Source: Pseudoips prasinana (Eukaryota; Arthropoda; Insecta; Lepidoptera; Nolidae). From it: 64,000 bases of DNA. The stretch lies in NCBI GenBank assembly GCA_951640165.1, contig OX621234.1:28090549-28154548 (forward strand). Reading direction: 5' to 3'. This document shows, one piece after another, positions 33,036 through 44,365 of the stretch. The position numbers and the translations under genes were made by a program. The notes under the pieces were generated by a model, which worked only from the letters and a program-made list of their open reading frames with translations, made no database searches and was not told the DNA's origin. The stretch's first letter is position 1. Each line of letters opens with the position of its first letter.

Positions 33036-33890
33036 ACACATTTTTTTTTAATTCAATTTATCGAATTTATTACGAATATCTCTAACATATGCGACAAATA
33101 ACCGTGTAATGTATTTCATGCAAATCACGAATTCTCATTATCTGCAATATTGAATCATTTTTCGTAATATCTGGTCTGTGGGCTTACTGTCACAAAGTTG
33201 AGCGTGCTTTGTTTTATTAAATGGATGGTGGTAAGAGGTCTGAGCTTTATATATCTTTGATATTCCTTTCTAATTTTTTATCTGTTTTGTCCTTCGAAAC
33301 ACCTATGAAATATTAGGACCATGCAAGTATGAAGCAAAAATTGTAACCACACTTACAAATAACTGTGGGTCGTCTTTTAAAATTCATAAAATTCTTCAAA
33401 TCTGTACAAATTAAAGGTCAGAATCCTGTGTAGATGGAGATAGCATACATCTGATACTAGAAGCAGGTGCGCGTGTTTTGTGACTATAGTTTCAGTTTCA
33501 AAGTAAACATCTTTCGTTTGCGATAACTTTATGTTTTGATATTAAGGCATATCAAAATAAAAAATACGTGTACCTATATTAAAATTAGTAAAATAAAATT
33601 TATTTAATTACACGCACTAGTTACAAAGCATACCCGGTTACACCTTTTTATATTTTTCAACTTTTTTTATTTATATTATATAAGTAAAAATAATACAGAA
33701 TGTCTATCTAAAGAAATCACCACGCATAATTATATTTAGTTCAGAATATGTCACTCATATAACGAATCTTTACTTGTGCGATGTTGCCAAGTTTCGCGGT
33801 ATTTAGTCCAGTAAAGTATGTAGCAGGGAAAGCGCCGCGCTACTTGTAAGGATAGAATATATAAAAAAAAATATATATAATAATAATAAT
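33036..33890. other. AT-rich stretch, nothing recognised
   Basis: No supported gene or repeat boundary. A 'ttacacgcactagttaca' stretch near 33609 only weakly resembles the CTAG ends seen elsewhere. Confidence 0.3.
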
Positions 33891-33892
33891 AT

Positions 33893-34125
33893 CTAGGGAC
33901 AATATCACACAGATCATCCTAGCCCCAAACTAAGCAAAGCTTGTACTATGGGTACCAGGCGACGATATACATACTTATATAGATAGATAAATACATAGAA
34001 AACATCCATGACTCAGAAAAAAATATTCGTGCTCATCACACAAATATTTGCACTTACCGGGATTCGAACCCAGGACCACCAGCTTCGTAGGCAGGAGCAC
34101 TACCAACTAGGCTACGGTGACCGTA
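33893..34125 (-). mobile_element. tRNA-derived SINE, family B, near full length
   Basis: Minus strand: A-box-like region in 'cacgg...gcctagttggtagtgctc', B box 'gggttcgaatcccggtaag', then 'gcaaatatttgtgtgatgag', 'gtcatggatgttttctatg' and the tail 'agtacaagctttgcttag'. It is flanked by a (TA)n run on the right (34124-34147). The best preserved minus-strand B-family copy here. Confidence 0.75.
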
Positions 34126-34284
34126 TATATATATATATATATATATACTTTGTATATTTCATTGGTATTTTTTTGGTATTTTTTTCATATTTAAAGCTAA
34201 GAGAATGCGTGTTATTTCAAGTTGGGGAGATTACTAATATAATAACATTAGTAAATAGTTTATATTCCAGTTGATTACATATGG

Positions 34285-34522
34285 TATTTGCTGTGTGGTG
34301 ACGGCATTGAATATCATCACCCCATCTCCTCCCGTGGGGGACGTAGAAATCGTCCAAGGAAGCTACCAGAGAAAGGACAGTAGCCTTTTTCTGTGAACTA
34401 TGACCGTCAAACTACGATCGGCAACATGTCTGTCAAGCGTGGCGATTATGGCAGTCCATTCTTTGGGGAGGCTTTTGTCCAACAGTACACGTACTTTGGC
34501 TGACATTATGATGATGACATAC
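34285..34522 (+). mobile_element. Internally deleted RTE derivative, copy 2
   Basis: 'gctgtgtggtgacggcattg', 'cccatctcctcccgtggggg', 'gaactatgaccgtcaaac', 'gtcaagcgtggcgattatgg', then directly 'gaggcttttgtccaacagt' and 'ctgacattatgatgatgac'. The last two blocks decode as E-A-F-V-Q-Q and the post-stop tail of the RTE 3' end. Same 5'-to-3' join as at 30858, so this is a shared structure rather than a one-off deletion. Confidence 0.6.
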
Positions 34523-35425
34523 GGTCTCATTCATATCCTAGAGTGATGTATAAATACAGATAATATAATTAATATTATAATTAGCCCGCCGTTATTGTTT
34601 ACAGGTTAGGATTTTAATAGATTGCCTCCATGGAACCTTGCCATAACGAAAGAGAACTCCAATAAAACACAAATGTGCCTGAACTAATCAACGACTCGTT
34701 GTAACGGGCTTTTATTGCTATTCAAACGTACCTATATCCATTTTGTTTTATTAATTTTTTTTTGAGTCTGCGATTTTACAATGGAAAGAATAGTTGAATA
34801 AAGAATTTGCCTATTATTTTATGTTCAAATGAAATAACATGTATCAATACACAATATTCCATCCGAAGGCAAAACTGTTTATAATAACTTAAACAAACTT
34901 TTCGCCAAGATGTTTTATAAAGGTACGGTGTAAAGTGTATGCCAAAAACCCAAGCATAACAATTGTATAAAGTATTCAAAGTAGGCCGAGAAGTAGTTGA
35001 CCTGTCACAATCTGTTCGACCTTAGAAAGCTACATATAAAAAACATCAATGTTTTAATAAAGCTTTTGCTATAAAATCTTTGTACAAATCTAAGAGAACT
35101 GGAGCAAGAAGAGAAAATATCCTTGAAATGATTACAGTACATTATAATATCATTTTTATATTATCTTTTAAAGTAAATGTTTAAAGAATATTATAGGTAG
35201 CTGTGACGAAAGTAAGGTAGCAAAACACAAAAATATAATAGGCTGTTTTACCTCGGAACAAGCATCAGACCTCGCGGCTACTGATTCGACATGGGAGGAA
35301 GTCTTAATGATAAGATGATACCAACATAATTAGGTTTACCCGAAACCAAAGAAATAAACAGGGTAATATAATAACTTCTCAAAGGAAACAATGAAACATC
35401 ACATATATTCGAGGTTCGCTTGTTA
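34523..35425. other. AT-rich stretch, nothing recognised
   Basis: No supported frame or element. Confidence 0.3.
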
Positions 35426-36000
35426 TCTATATTATAAATAGAGAAGATTTGTATTTTTGTTTATAACACAAAAACTATGAAACCAATCGGGAAAATTCGT
35501 GTCACAGCGGCATTCGAGCTGAATATTCGTAGAGTCTAGCTCATAACAAAGCTAGAAACTCTCAAGCGTGCGCACGGGAATCTGGCGTGGAACGCTAGCT
35601 TCGTTTTTACCAAACAAAATATGAGATCTTGTCACAGCTGTACGAACGGTAACCGAGCACTGAACGTTCGCAACGTCTGGGTGGGCACATAGCTAGAAAC
35701 TAGAAAAGCGCTCGCACGGCAAGCTAGCGTGGAACTTACACTTATTTTTCTTAACAGTTTACAGTTAGCCTAAGAAGCTTTGACTGCTGACAATAAGTTT
35801 CACCTCGTTCAGCCGAAAAAGAAAAAAATCGTGTCACAGCTATGCGAACCACATTCGAGCGCTGAAAATTCGCAGCGTCTGGTTAAAATTATTTCTAATA
35901 TTTCATTTCATTGGAACCGATTATAATGAAGTGAGGATATTGAATTAATATATTTGACATTATTAACGAATACCCGTGTGAAGCAGGGCGGGGCCGCTGG
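35426..36000 (+). mobile_element. Nonautonomous Helitron with internal repeats
   Basis: Begins A|TCTATATTATAAATAGAG at 35426 and ends 'acccgtgtgaagcagggcgg' ggccgCTGG|T at 36000. The TC start, CTRR end, GC-rich 3' hairpin region, and A and T flanks all fit a Helitron. Three diverged internal units start near 35501, 35626 and 35829 ('gtgtcacagc', then 'cattcgagc', then 'ttcgcagcgtctgg'). No Rep/helicase. Confidence 0.7.
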
Positions 36001-38080
36001 TTTTTTATACAGGGAATAATCTATGTACACGAAAGTTATTTTTTTGTTCTACTCCACTGTGCTAGAAAATGGGTAACGTATTTCGTAGGTATTTATAATT
36101 TTGGTGTTTATTTCAGTAACAATAACATAGAATATAATGTTTTAGGTTATTTAGCTCAAAGATATATTAGAAAGCTCCAAATTTAATTTAAGTTAGTTGG
36201 TTAATAGTCACAAATTAGAAAGAAAATACTTCAAGTATTTTATAAATTATTGCAATGTTTGCTGGTAAAAATACACTAAAGTACCACCTTATGAACTAAA
36301 GTTTGCCACACTCTCCCGCGGACAAATACTTCATGAAACATCGTAGAATTAACATTAATCAAAGAAACAGTTTGTAGACGAATAGATATTGAGATTAAAT
36401 CACAGTAGATCAAACGTTGTCAAAAGCATTTTTACGAATTACCATTAATTAAATTACAATTATGGAATTACCTTCATATTATACTTCAATCACAGTTCGT
36501 CTAATTGCAAATTTAATTACAGCATTTTACTTTTAAAGTAGACAATTACTGTACAAAATGAAGTTAGACAGCAAAGTAGATTGGAAAGAAAGCAGTTTGT
36601 CTGCGCGCTTCTAAATGAAATACTTGTTCACCCGATTTTACCTACTTTGATAGGAACTCTTTTGTTGACTTATATCTGGATATTGGTATTTTAGGATTCA
36701 AAATACATGATTACATTTGGTTATTATTATGTTTTGATTATATTATATGTAACTATAAAACTATATAATTTGATAATTAAATTGATTCCGCACTACGTAT
36801 TACTTAAACTTGTCAAGCTCCCAATTAAGTTGTAAAGTCTAATACAATATTAAGCTTACTTTATAAGAAACTTGATTTAAGTCGATGGCTCGGTGTATTG
36901 CACATATTATATGTGGTGTTTTTCTTAATTAAGTAAAGATGTATTTTAATACAACTTTTTTCATATTTAATACTAAAATATAAATTTACAGACACGTACC
37001 AATTGGTGGGTGTAGAATGCTCTCAACTTTTGTTCATTTAAGCGACAATCTTCGAGGGTACACTAACGGAGTTCGGAACAAGGCTCAAGGGATGCCTGAT
37101 AATAAGAAATCTTTAGAGCGAGATTTGAGAACTGGCACGGGATCACAGGTCAGGGACAGGGCAGGTCGCAGACCTCCCCGCCGAGGTACCTAACCTAACT
37201 AACTTGCAACTTTCTCTAGCTACCTAGGTTAACGACCCGATTAAGAAAGAAAGTCCAAGCTTGTTTTTAAATTTAAATGCTTTTCTTTACATTATGATTT
37301 GCTATTATTTACGCTTGAGAACGCTGGATCAATTGGATCAATTAAATTATTGACTCAATGTACATAAATGTACAATTATAAATCTTAAACATGATATTTA
37401 TCGAACGCAGCTGAATATAAATTCCACCGTATCGTGATATATAAAGCACCGACTAAGTGCGATTCGCACGTCATGATGATGATGAACAAGTAAAATTATT
37501 GAGATAAACTGCTATACCAGGCGTACCTCTTTACCAGTTTAGAACGGAACCATAAAAATAATGGACTCAATGGCACTAAAACAATCTAAAATTACGAGGC
37601 AATCACAGTACTTACTGTGGGTAAGTACTGTGATTGCCGTTTTGATATTACTGCCTCATTTTGTATCTCGTATTTCTTAAAACGTACCATTAATTCATAT
37701 CTTATTTATATTCATATGAAGGGTGAAGAAGTCTAACAGCCGTCAAGCAGGGCATTCATGGCAAAAGAGTAATTGCCAAGAAATAGCTGAGGAAAACAGA
37801 GCGCGACTAGTTTGAATTACGTAAATCATTTTTATATAAAATATTAATAATCTCGAATAATTCACAGATAAGAACGCTGAATAATTGTGTATGCATATAA
37901 ATATGTGATAGGGTCTTTTGTGGTATTGTTGTTGTTGTACACGTTAATGTTGAGAAACAAATTTTATTAATTTTGTTAGTATTGTTTTCTTTATGCCAAG
38001 TGATAAAACAAACTAGAACACATCCAGCAAGAGGGTACAGTTTACTAAACAGTCTTACCAGATTGTTGGTATTAGTGAGT
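36001..38080. other. AT-rich stretch with one hairpin, no gene
   Basis: No coding is supported. A GC-richer patch at 37070-37200 ('cgcagacctccccgccgagg') is unassigned. The hairpin at 37598 is annotated separately. Confidence 0.35.
37598..37638. repeat. Perfect 18 bp hairpin
   Basis: GGCAATCACAGTACTTAC, five-base loop TGTGG, then GTAAGTACTGTGATTGCC, all 18 pairs perfect. Confidence 0.85.
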
Positions 38081-38084
38081 CGTG

Positions 38085-38278
38085 GTTAGTCTAGCGGTAG
38101 CGTGTTCAACAGCAGATACGAGGTCTAAAAGGTCGGGCTAAAAGTGATTTTTCTATAAAAAGACAAATTGCTTAGTATCAGCCCGAAGGCTGGGAGGTTT
38201 CAACCCTCGTTCCTCGGAGAGCACGTTAAGCCACCGGACCTCTTTCTATCGTGTCGCTACTCGTTCCATCGGATCATG
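38085..38278 (+). mobile_element. SINE-like repeat with pol III-type head
   Basis: A-box-like 'tggttagtctagcggtagcg' at the start, then a block with 'atcagcccgaaggctgggag' and 'ctcggagagcacgttaagcc', ending 'ggatcatgagagtga'. The last blocks occur widely in lepidopteran SINEs as I know them. The B box is degraded. Confidence 0.45.
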
Positions 38279-38489
38279 AGAGTGATGAATTAGAAAGTGC
38301 CCCTGTGTTTGCGCTCACACTTGTGCACTATAATATGTCCACGCAGATGGCTAGATTTTTGAAATTGTAATTCGGTTAACATTATTATTATTTTTTTTCT
38401 TTTCTTTATTTTCTTGAAATATATTTTTCGGTTAGTAATGATGCCTACGGGCTTACGCCAAGTCAGCATCATATTCTTGCAGGGATTCA

Positions 38490-38882
38490 TTATTGTAGGT
38501 CATCTTGTAAAAACGTTCGCACAATTCGGCAAGTGTTAAGAATTGCTGCTCTTGGCATATTTATGTATGTATTTGCTGGTAAACCTAACAAACGGAGTGA
38601 GTGATGTAAGTATTTTGGAATGATACCAGTACTAGAGAGCACCAATGGCACAATGAATACTTTCTCCATTTTCCATATTCTTACTACTTCTTCTTTTAAA
38701 TCTGTGTACTTCTGTATTTTCTCTGTCTTTTGGACGTTATGTGTGTTAGGAACGGAAATATCAATCAAATATGTTATTTTATTGGCTTTATCTTTTAAAG
38801 TGATATCAGGCCTATTAGTATGTATTGTTTTGTCTGTTAGTATGGCTCTGTCAAAATATAATTTGTGGTTGATGGTGTCCAA
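38490..38882 (-). pseudogene. LINE C-terminal domain (restriction-like endonuclease type)
   Basis: 130 open codons on the minus strand: KLYFDRAILTDKTIHTNRPD, then ITLKDKANKITYLIDISVPN, HNVQKTEKIQKYTDLK, KVFIVPLVLSSTGIIPK, and CRIVRTFLQ before the stop. The spacing P-D, about 14 residues, then I-D looks like a PD-(D/E)xK-type nuclease, as at the C-terminus of R2/R4-type LINEs. A related fragment lies at 54180-54575. No RT part is left, so it is truncated. The frame itself is intact over its length. Confidence 0.65.
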
Positions 38883-38899
38883 AACTGGTTTGGGCGAAT

Positions 38900-39735
38900 A
38901 TAGGTAATAAGGCGTCAGATTTCATTCAGTTAATTTGTGTTTAATTATTATTATTAATGGTTTATACCGCTCCACATGTCGTGATGACCTTAAACGTACG
39001 ACCTTGTCGGTAAACAGACAACGTTTTTAAAACATTGTTTCATGTGTTCCTTGAAAATTCAGGTCTCTCCTTTCTAAGTAACTTGATTGAACAGGTGTTA
39101 ATACACGAATGCCACTGCTTCAAATACAGTCGCAGATGGAATTTGAGTAAATAAAACATTCACTATAGAAATAGCTGCACTATAGAAAAAGCTGCACTAA
39201 TTATGATTTTGTGATGTAAAAATTAGAGATAATTATGAAAGGACATTTTCTAACCACCATGCACGTTAAAACGTTAACCAACCACAATACGAAATCCTAT
39301 TTTGCTATAGCGAAGATTTTACGAACGCTTTATAACACGTAATTAGAAAGTCTCATGCTTATTTCCACACTGTGGTAAGAAATACTAAAAAATATCTATG
39401 ATTTATCTGTAATGTGAAAGAGGTATCTTTTTATTTATACCATATATTTTTTGTCATAATTATTGAAAAAAAATGAATTGCTACACACTAATTTATCATA
39501 GTACCACTCACAACTCATTATTTTGAAATACACATAAGTTCATACCCATTTTCATAAAAAAATTGAATTATTATATTGCAGAAAATTCACAGTCAGAATC
39601 GACTTTGGTAAACGTTTCATATCGACAGTCGTTAAAAGCCTTTCTGAGATATGATAGCTCCATCTCAGCAAGGTTACAGTTTGAATTATCTTTTGGCATG
39701 TTTATATCATTTGCATAATAAATATAAATAAGCTT
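38900..39735. other. AT-rich stretch, nothing recognised
   Basis: No supported frame or element boundary. Confidence 0.3.
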
Positions 39736-39741
39736 TCATGT

Positions 39742-40199
39742 ATGCTACATACTTGCATGCATTGTATATTGCATGCTTACTTACATACTGCATGTTTGTT
39801 TGCATGCTACATGAAAGTCACGACTCCGGGGGCTCCACGCGAGCTTGTCGCAGATGGTTTTACGCTAACCATTGCAGCTTCAGCCCGCTGGCTTATTTTA
39901 CACGCGTCTTAATTACACATTAGGCAAAGGGCAGACAATAATGCACGGAGTCAGAGTTTTACACATAGAAACCATGTCTGCTGCATACTTGCATGCATTG
40001 TATATTGCATGCTTACTTACATACTGCATGCTTGTTTGCATGCTACATGAAAGTCACGACTCCGGGGGCTCCACGCGAGCTTGTCGCAGATGGTTTTACG
40101 CTATCCATTGCAGCTTCAGCCCGCTGGCTTATTTTACACGCGTCTTAATTACACATTAGGCAAAGGGAGACAATAATGCACGGAGTCAGAGTTTTACAG
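39742..40199. repeat. 236 bp tandem duplication
   Basis: Two copies start at about 39742 and 39978. 'acttgcatgcattgtatatt' at 39751 recurs at 39987, and 'gactccgggggctccacgcg' and 'cagatggttttacgct' recur likewise. The copies differ at only a handful of positions, so the duplication is recent. Each unit also has internal 'gcatgc' and 'tacttgcatg' repeats. The 61- and 95-codon frames in them are the same accidental frame twice. Confidence 0.85.
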
Positions 40200-40244
40200 C
40201 GATTTGTTTCAGAATATTAATTGCAATGAACACACATTTAATTC

Positions 40245-40690
40245 AGAATGCCATCTGATCCCAAACAAAGCAGAGCTTGTACTATGGAAACCGGATAACT
40301 GATATTTTACATACTAGCTGATCCGGCAGACTTCGTACTGCCTCAATCGATAAATAAAAGACCTAAACTTTTTTTTTAGAAAACGTTTATATGGGAAAAA
40401 TAAAAGGGCTGTTTTTGGGGTTTTCCCGGCAATTATTCGAATTTTTCTCACCTTTTAAACCTTCCCTAGACCTCCACGAACATTTCAAGACCAAGATAAG
40501 ATAAATCCTTCAGTTATTCTCGAGTTTTAGGGAGACTAACGAACAGTAATTGATTTTTATATATATAGATATGCTAGTTTTCTTTTGTAAATACCTACTT
40601 ATATCGATAATAACACCCAGACTCAGGACAAACAGTCATATTTATGCACACAATTGTCTGTCCTTATTTATCAACCTAGCCGACCGGCAC
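40245..40690 (-). mobile_element. SINE family B split by a Helitron-like insertion
   Basis: The left part 'aagcagagcttgtactatgg' to 'gatattttacata' and the right part 'tatgctagttttcttttgta', 'acacccagactcaggacaaa' are consecutive blocks of the minus-strand family B SINE. They are separated by the element at 40314-40569. The tRNA-like head near 40680 is degraded. Confidence 0.7.
40314..40569 (-). mobile_element. 256 bp Helitron-like element inside a SINE
   Basis: Starts CTAGCTGATCCGGCAGACTT and ends 'tatatatatagA' with T following. On the minus strand this is a TC start and an end with hairpin GGCAGTAC...GTCTGCC then CTAG|T. It lies between A and T of the SINE with no target duplication. Non-coding. 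Confidence 0.6.
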
Positions 40691-41139
40691 CTCTCCATCC
40701 ATGACTCGTTAAGTACGCCTCATACTACTGATTAATAAAAATAGCAGAAGAAACGGTTATCGTAGCTTATGAGGCTTGCGACACGCAATACTTTATTTAT
40801 TTCAACATTAATATAACAATGATATTACCTGAAGTGGTCATCATGTACGGTGGCGATACTCCTGTACATAGATAAAAAAGTTAAGTTTACAATTTACTTA
40901 AATTTTTACTTCAAAGACTCGTGTAAGGATATAGAATAGGTTTATTCTGTGGACGTTTTACCTATACTGTAACCATACACCTATTGTTATCTTAGATGAC
41001 TTGCTTAACGAAATTCTATGTATCAGGACATTTAAAGCAACATGCTCATTGGATTACACTCTGGGCTGATGTATATTGGGTGCTCTTCGTGTACTGTACT
41101 GAAATATTTAAGTTACTATAAGGAATTTTTTCGACGTTG

Positions 41140-41262
41140 TTGTGGGTTGCCTGACGTGCGGGCCACCATACTATTGTAGGTACTATTTAGATTTACTATG
41201 AATCTGTACAAATCTTTTGGAGAATAAAGAAATTATTATTATTATTATTATTATTATTAAAG
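41140..41262 (+). mobile_element. LINE 3' UTR with (ATT)n tail
   Basis: 'gttgttgtgggttgcctgac' to 'ggagaataaagaaattatt' followed by about ten ATT units (41233-41262). It looks like the end of a 5'-truncated LINE with no coding left, much as at 2905-3055. Confidence 0.5.
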
Positions 41263-41681
41263 CAGATTAAACTATCGGCAATGATAGACTCCAGAATGAT
41301 TTATATCAAAATACTTTCGATATAGTTTTTGCCAATCATCATAGACTAACCATCAATTGCCCCCAATATATTAATTATTATATTCTGGTATTCCGGCACA
41401 GTGATTTGTCTAAAGTTACGCATCAAATTTTGTCACTATTAGCCACATGCCTTTTGTGAGAGTTTACCGGCTAAAGTCATAGATAAAAGTCAATTGGTTT
41501 ATATGTCTATTCTTTATAATAATATTTTGCTAACTTAGTGGCACGAGTTACCCCCGTGAAGTGGGCGAGCAGTGTGAGTCAATCGATCTGATGCGGAGCC
41601 CGTGAGGTCACAGGTTTGATTCTTGCACAGAATAAATGAAGATTAGTTCTATGCTTTGGTATGTCATTGGTTCCGTGGTAG

Positions 41682-42092
41682 ATGGGTAGGCCCCTGGTGT
41701 GGGACGCAACATGCGTCGACACCCTAGCGCCCTCCCATCTTCCCCATACGTCGGGTTCTGCAGGCGCTGCTGCTGCTTTGGCGGAAACCCTTAAACGGCG
41801 CAAATACACAAATTTGGCAGCAAATTTTGTTTTTGAGCCGTTTGGGGTAGAAACCTTAGGACCATGGGGCCCAAGCGCACATTTAATATTTCGGGAAATA
41901 GCTAAACGTTTGATCGACGCTTCCCATGATCAGAGGGCTGGTCTATTCTTGTGTCAGAGGATCAGCATTGCCATCCAGCGTGGCAATGCGGCCAGCCTTC
42001 TGGGCACTTTTCCCATAAGCGATGCGGAGGGATTATTGGACGCCTTTAAGGGTAAATCGTGTATCGTAGTTTATCTAATTTTTAGCTTATAA
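41682..42092 (+). pseudogene. Retroelement polyprotein C-terminal domain
   Basis: 136 open codons: GRPLVWDATCVDTLAPSHLP, then AETLKRRKYTNL, FVFEPFGVETLGPWG, LIDASHDQRAGLFLCQRISI and AIQRGNAASLLGTFP. I know this domain as a frequent C-terminal extension of reverse-transcriptase polyproteins in invertebrates. D in WDAT, then V-P/E-F-GVET, then R-A-G..L-Q-R..IQRGNA are its usual fixed points. Its biochemical role is not established to my knowledge. No RT part is left. Stop after LIFSL. Confidence 0.6.
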
Positions 42093-42807
42093 TTTCATTT
42101 TATTTAATTTAATTACTGAAATAAATGATTTCCCTCAGCTTTGGATAGTTGAGGGACTAATTTCTGTGCATCGGGGAGTACGTTAAGCTAATCCTTATGA
42201 AAGTATGAACTATAAACGTTTAAATTATTCTAAGCCTACTACCAGCTAACACTTGCCTAAATATAGTACTAACAAATTAAACCTTAAATTTCAAGTTTTT
42301 TTTTTATTTTTGATGTCCATACGAAGCAGTTAGACGCTCTGGTTTTGCGTGTGTCCATGGGAGGCGGGGATCACTTACCACCAGGTAACCCGCTAGCGTT
42401 TACCTTGGTATTCTACAAGAAATTATAAAAGTGCAATTGTCAGTAAAATAGCGATCATAAATTATCTATAGAATAAATACATCGTCCCATTCGGTAGAAC
42501 TTCAATTTATATTTAATTTACTGCCTATATAATATAGTTTTATTTTGAATGAGTAACTTGTTGAAAATTGTAATCGATTGAAGTGGGAGCAGTGCTCTAA
42601 CACATTCAAAACCAGGAGTTCTGTTTAAGTGGAAGTCTTTCCTGCTTGTTTTATCCCGCACATTCCCTTATATAGTATTTAGATTACAAATCACAAAATT
42701 TCACGTTTTTTGTTTGTTTGTCTTAGCATCACCTACAGACCAATGGATAATATGGATCTAAATGATTTTTGTTGAACGTATTATTCGCTACGACGCGACG
42801 GCGGGAG
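42093..42807. other. AT-rich stretch with a 5S-SINE-like scrap
   Basis: 'gtgcatcggggagtacgtta' near 42165 resembles the 'accctccgaagcacgg' part of the repeats at 47400 and 56340. Otherwise nothing is recognised. Confidence 0.3.
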
Positions 42808-43015
42808 TATATTTTATTTTAATGACAACGCCCACACTAGGGAAATTAGTCCCTGTGACGCGGAGTACTTTAGAAACATATAATTGACGGATACAAAGGA
42901 CATCCAGACTCAGGACAACTATTTATGGGTCACACAAATAGTTGACCTGCGCGGGATTCAAACCCGAAGTGGCTAGGCGACTGTCTTAACCGCTGCACTA
43001 CTTGTACAGTCAAAT
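42808..43015 (-). mobile_element. tRNA-derived SINE, family A
   Basis: Minus strand: head 'gtgcagcggttaagacagtc', B box 'gggtttgaatcccgcgcagg', then 'aactatttgtgtgacccata', 'tgagtctggatgtcctttg' and the tail toward 42808. Right end at 'tgtacagtca'. Confidence 0.7.
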
Positions 43016-43554
43016 TAATGTAATATTCTCGATATTACTAACATACACCATACAACAATGAAACCATATGATGTATGTGTCAACATTGGGCGTAACAATT
43101 AAGTTTAAAGAGAGATCTTACCACATAACGGACTTAGCTGGGCTGATGTGAAAATGGGCATTGGTGACAGTTACTGGAAACCTGTGGTCATTGTGCTACG
43201 AGTATTGAATTTGGCCTTCAAAATGTTAATAAGCTCCTAAAATTACTGGTTTAGGTGGATTGTCAGAGACTGTTTCTTGAACCGCATTATGGTTATTGCT
43301 ACATGTATCGCGTTAGGTATAAATGATGGACCAATGTCCCTCACATATTAGTCTGTTACTATATATGCCATTTTTTTGAGGACAAAGACTCGTGCAAAAC
43401 CTGGAACCTATAACAAAGATAGATGGAGGCTTTACGGGCTGTAAAGCCTCTATCACATCAAGGAAACTGTTGGATTTAATGAACAATCCCACTTAGTGAT
43501 CTAAGCTAGCTTATGAGTTAATATAAAGCATATGTATATATTATGCAAAGTTCG
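43016..43554. other. AT-rich stretch with one short hairpin
   Basis: A short inverted repeat lies at about 43425-43452 (GGAGGCTTTAC / GTAAAGCCTC). Nothing else is recognised. Confidence 0.35.
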
Positions 43555-43745
43555 ATGTAATGCTTGGTAAATGCTTGCCTTCACGTGGCAGGTCGTTCGT
43601 TCCATTCCAATCCAGGACAGATATTTGTGTGAATGAACATATCTGTTTGTCCTCAGTCTGGGTGTAATTATCTGTAGCTATAAGTATATATTTACAAAAG
43701 AAAAAAAGTAGTATATGTAGCGTATCAGTTATCTGATCTCCATAA
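43555..43745 (+). mobile_element. tRNA-derived SINE, family B
   Basis: 'taatgcttggtaaatgcttg', degraded B box 'cgttccattccaatcc', 'ggacagatatttgtgtgaat', 'gtctgggtgtaattatc', and the tail 'gtatcagttatctgatctcc'. Confidence 0.65.
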
Positions 43746-43782
43746 TAGGAGCTGACACATCATTCGAAAACGGTTTTAGATA

Positions 43783-43954
43783 TCAAACTAACATTATAAA
43801 GGCGGAAGTTTGTGAGTGTGTTCCTACTCTTTCACGCATAAGCTACCGGACGGATTTTGATGAAACTTTGTAGTAATATAATTTATATATCCGAATAACA
43901 CATAGGCTATAATTTATTAAGTTAAACGCGGGTAAAACTGTGAGGCACAGCTAG
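43783..43954 (+). mobile_element. Short Helitron-like element (Lep1-type)
   Basis: A|TCAAACTAACATTATAAAGG at the left; 'taaacgcgggtaaaactgtg' then 'aggcacagCTAG'|T at the right. The body has 'tctttcacgcataagctacc' and 'acataggctataatttatta'. 172 bp, same family as 17459, 46640 and 50540. Confidence 0.7.
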
Positions 43955-44365
43955 TTAAGTATAAAACTTTTAGGTTAACATTTGTGTGATATAAATTGTG
44001 GTGCAATATTCCTCCGAGCGTTACTCAAGGCTACAAGCAACCATGAATAACTAAACGCCATCTCTTAGTTAACTCAAGTTACCGACGCAAACCTATTAGT
44101 AATGGATTAGTATAATGTTGCCTATATCCGGACTTTGATTTCATCTGGCTGTTCTATTTTAAGTTGTGATTTTATAAAAAAAATATGGTTTATTGTGGAT
44201 AATGACAAGGCATGGATAATGACAGGATGTGCCGTTCTCTGGTAGATATTCAATATATCTATAAGTATGTGTTTATTATATAAATTGAAATAACTGTTAT
44301 CTAGCATTGTGTTACATTATTTAATTTAATTATAATTATAACTATGTATGGGTTCAGCATTTAAC
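43955..44365. other. AT-rich stretch, nothing recognised
   Basis: The 61-codon frame at 44307-44122 is not recognisable. Confidence 0.3.

Noticed and set aside
39738..40159. Two similar frames as a duplicated gene pair
   Set aside because: Same accidental frame in both halves of a recent 236 bp tandem duplication; no domain.
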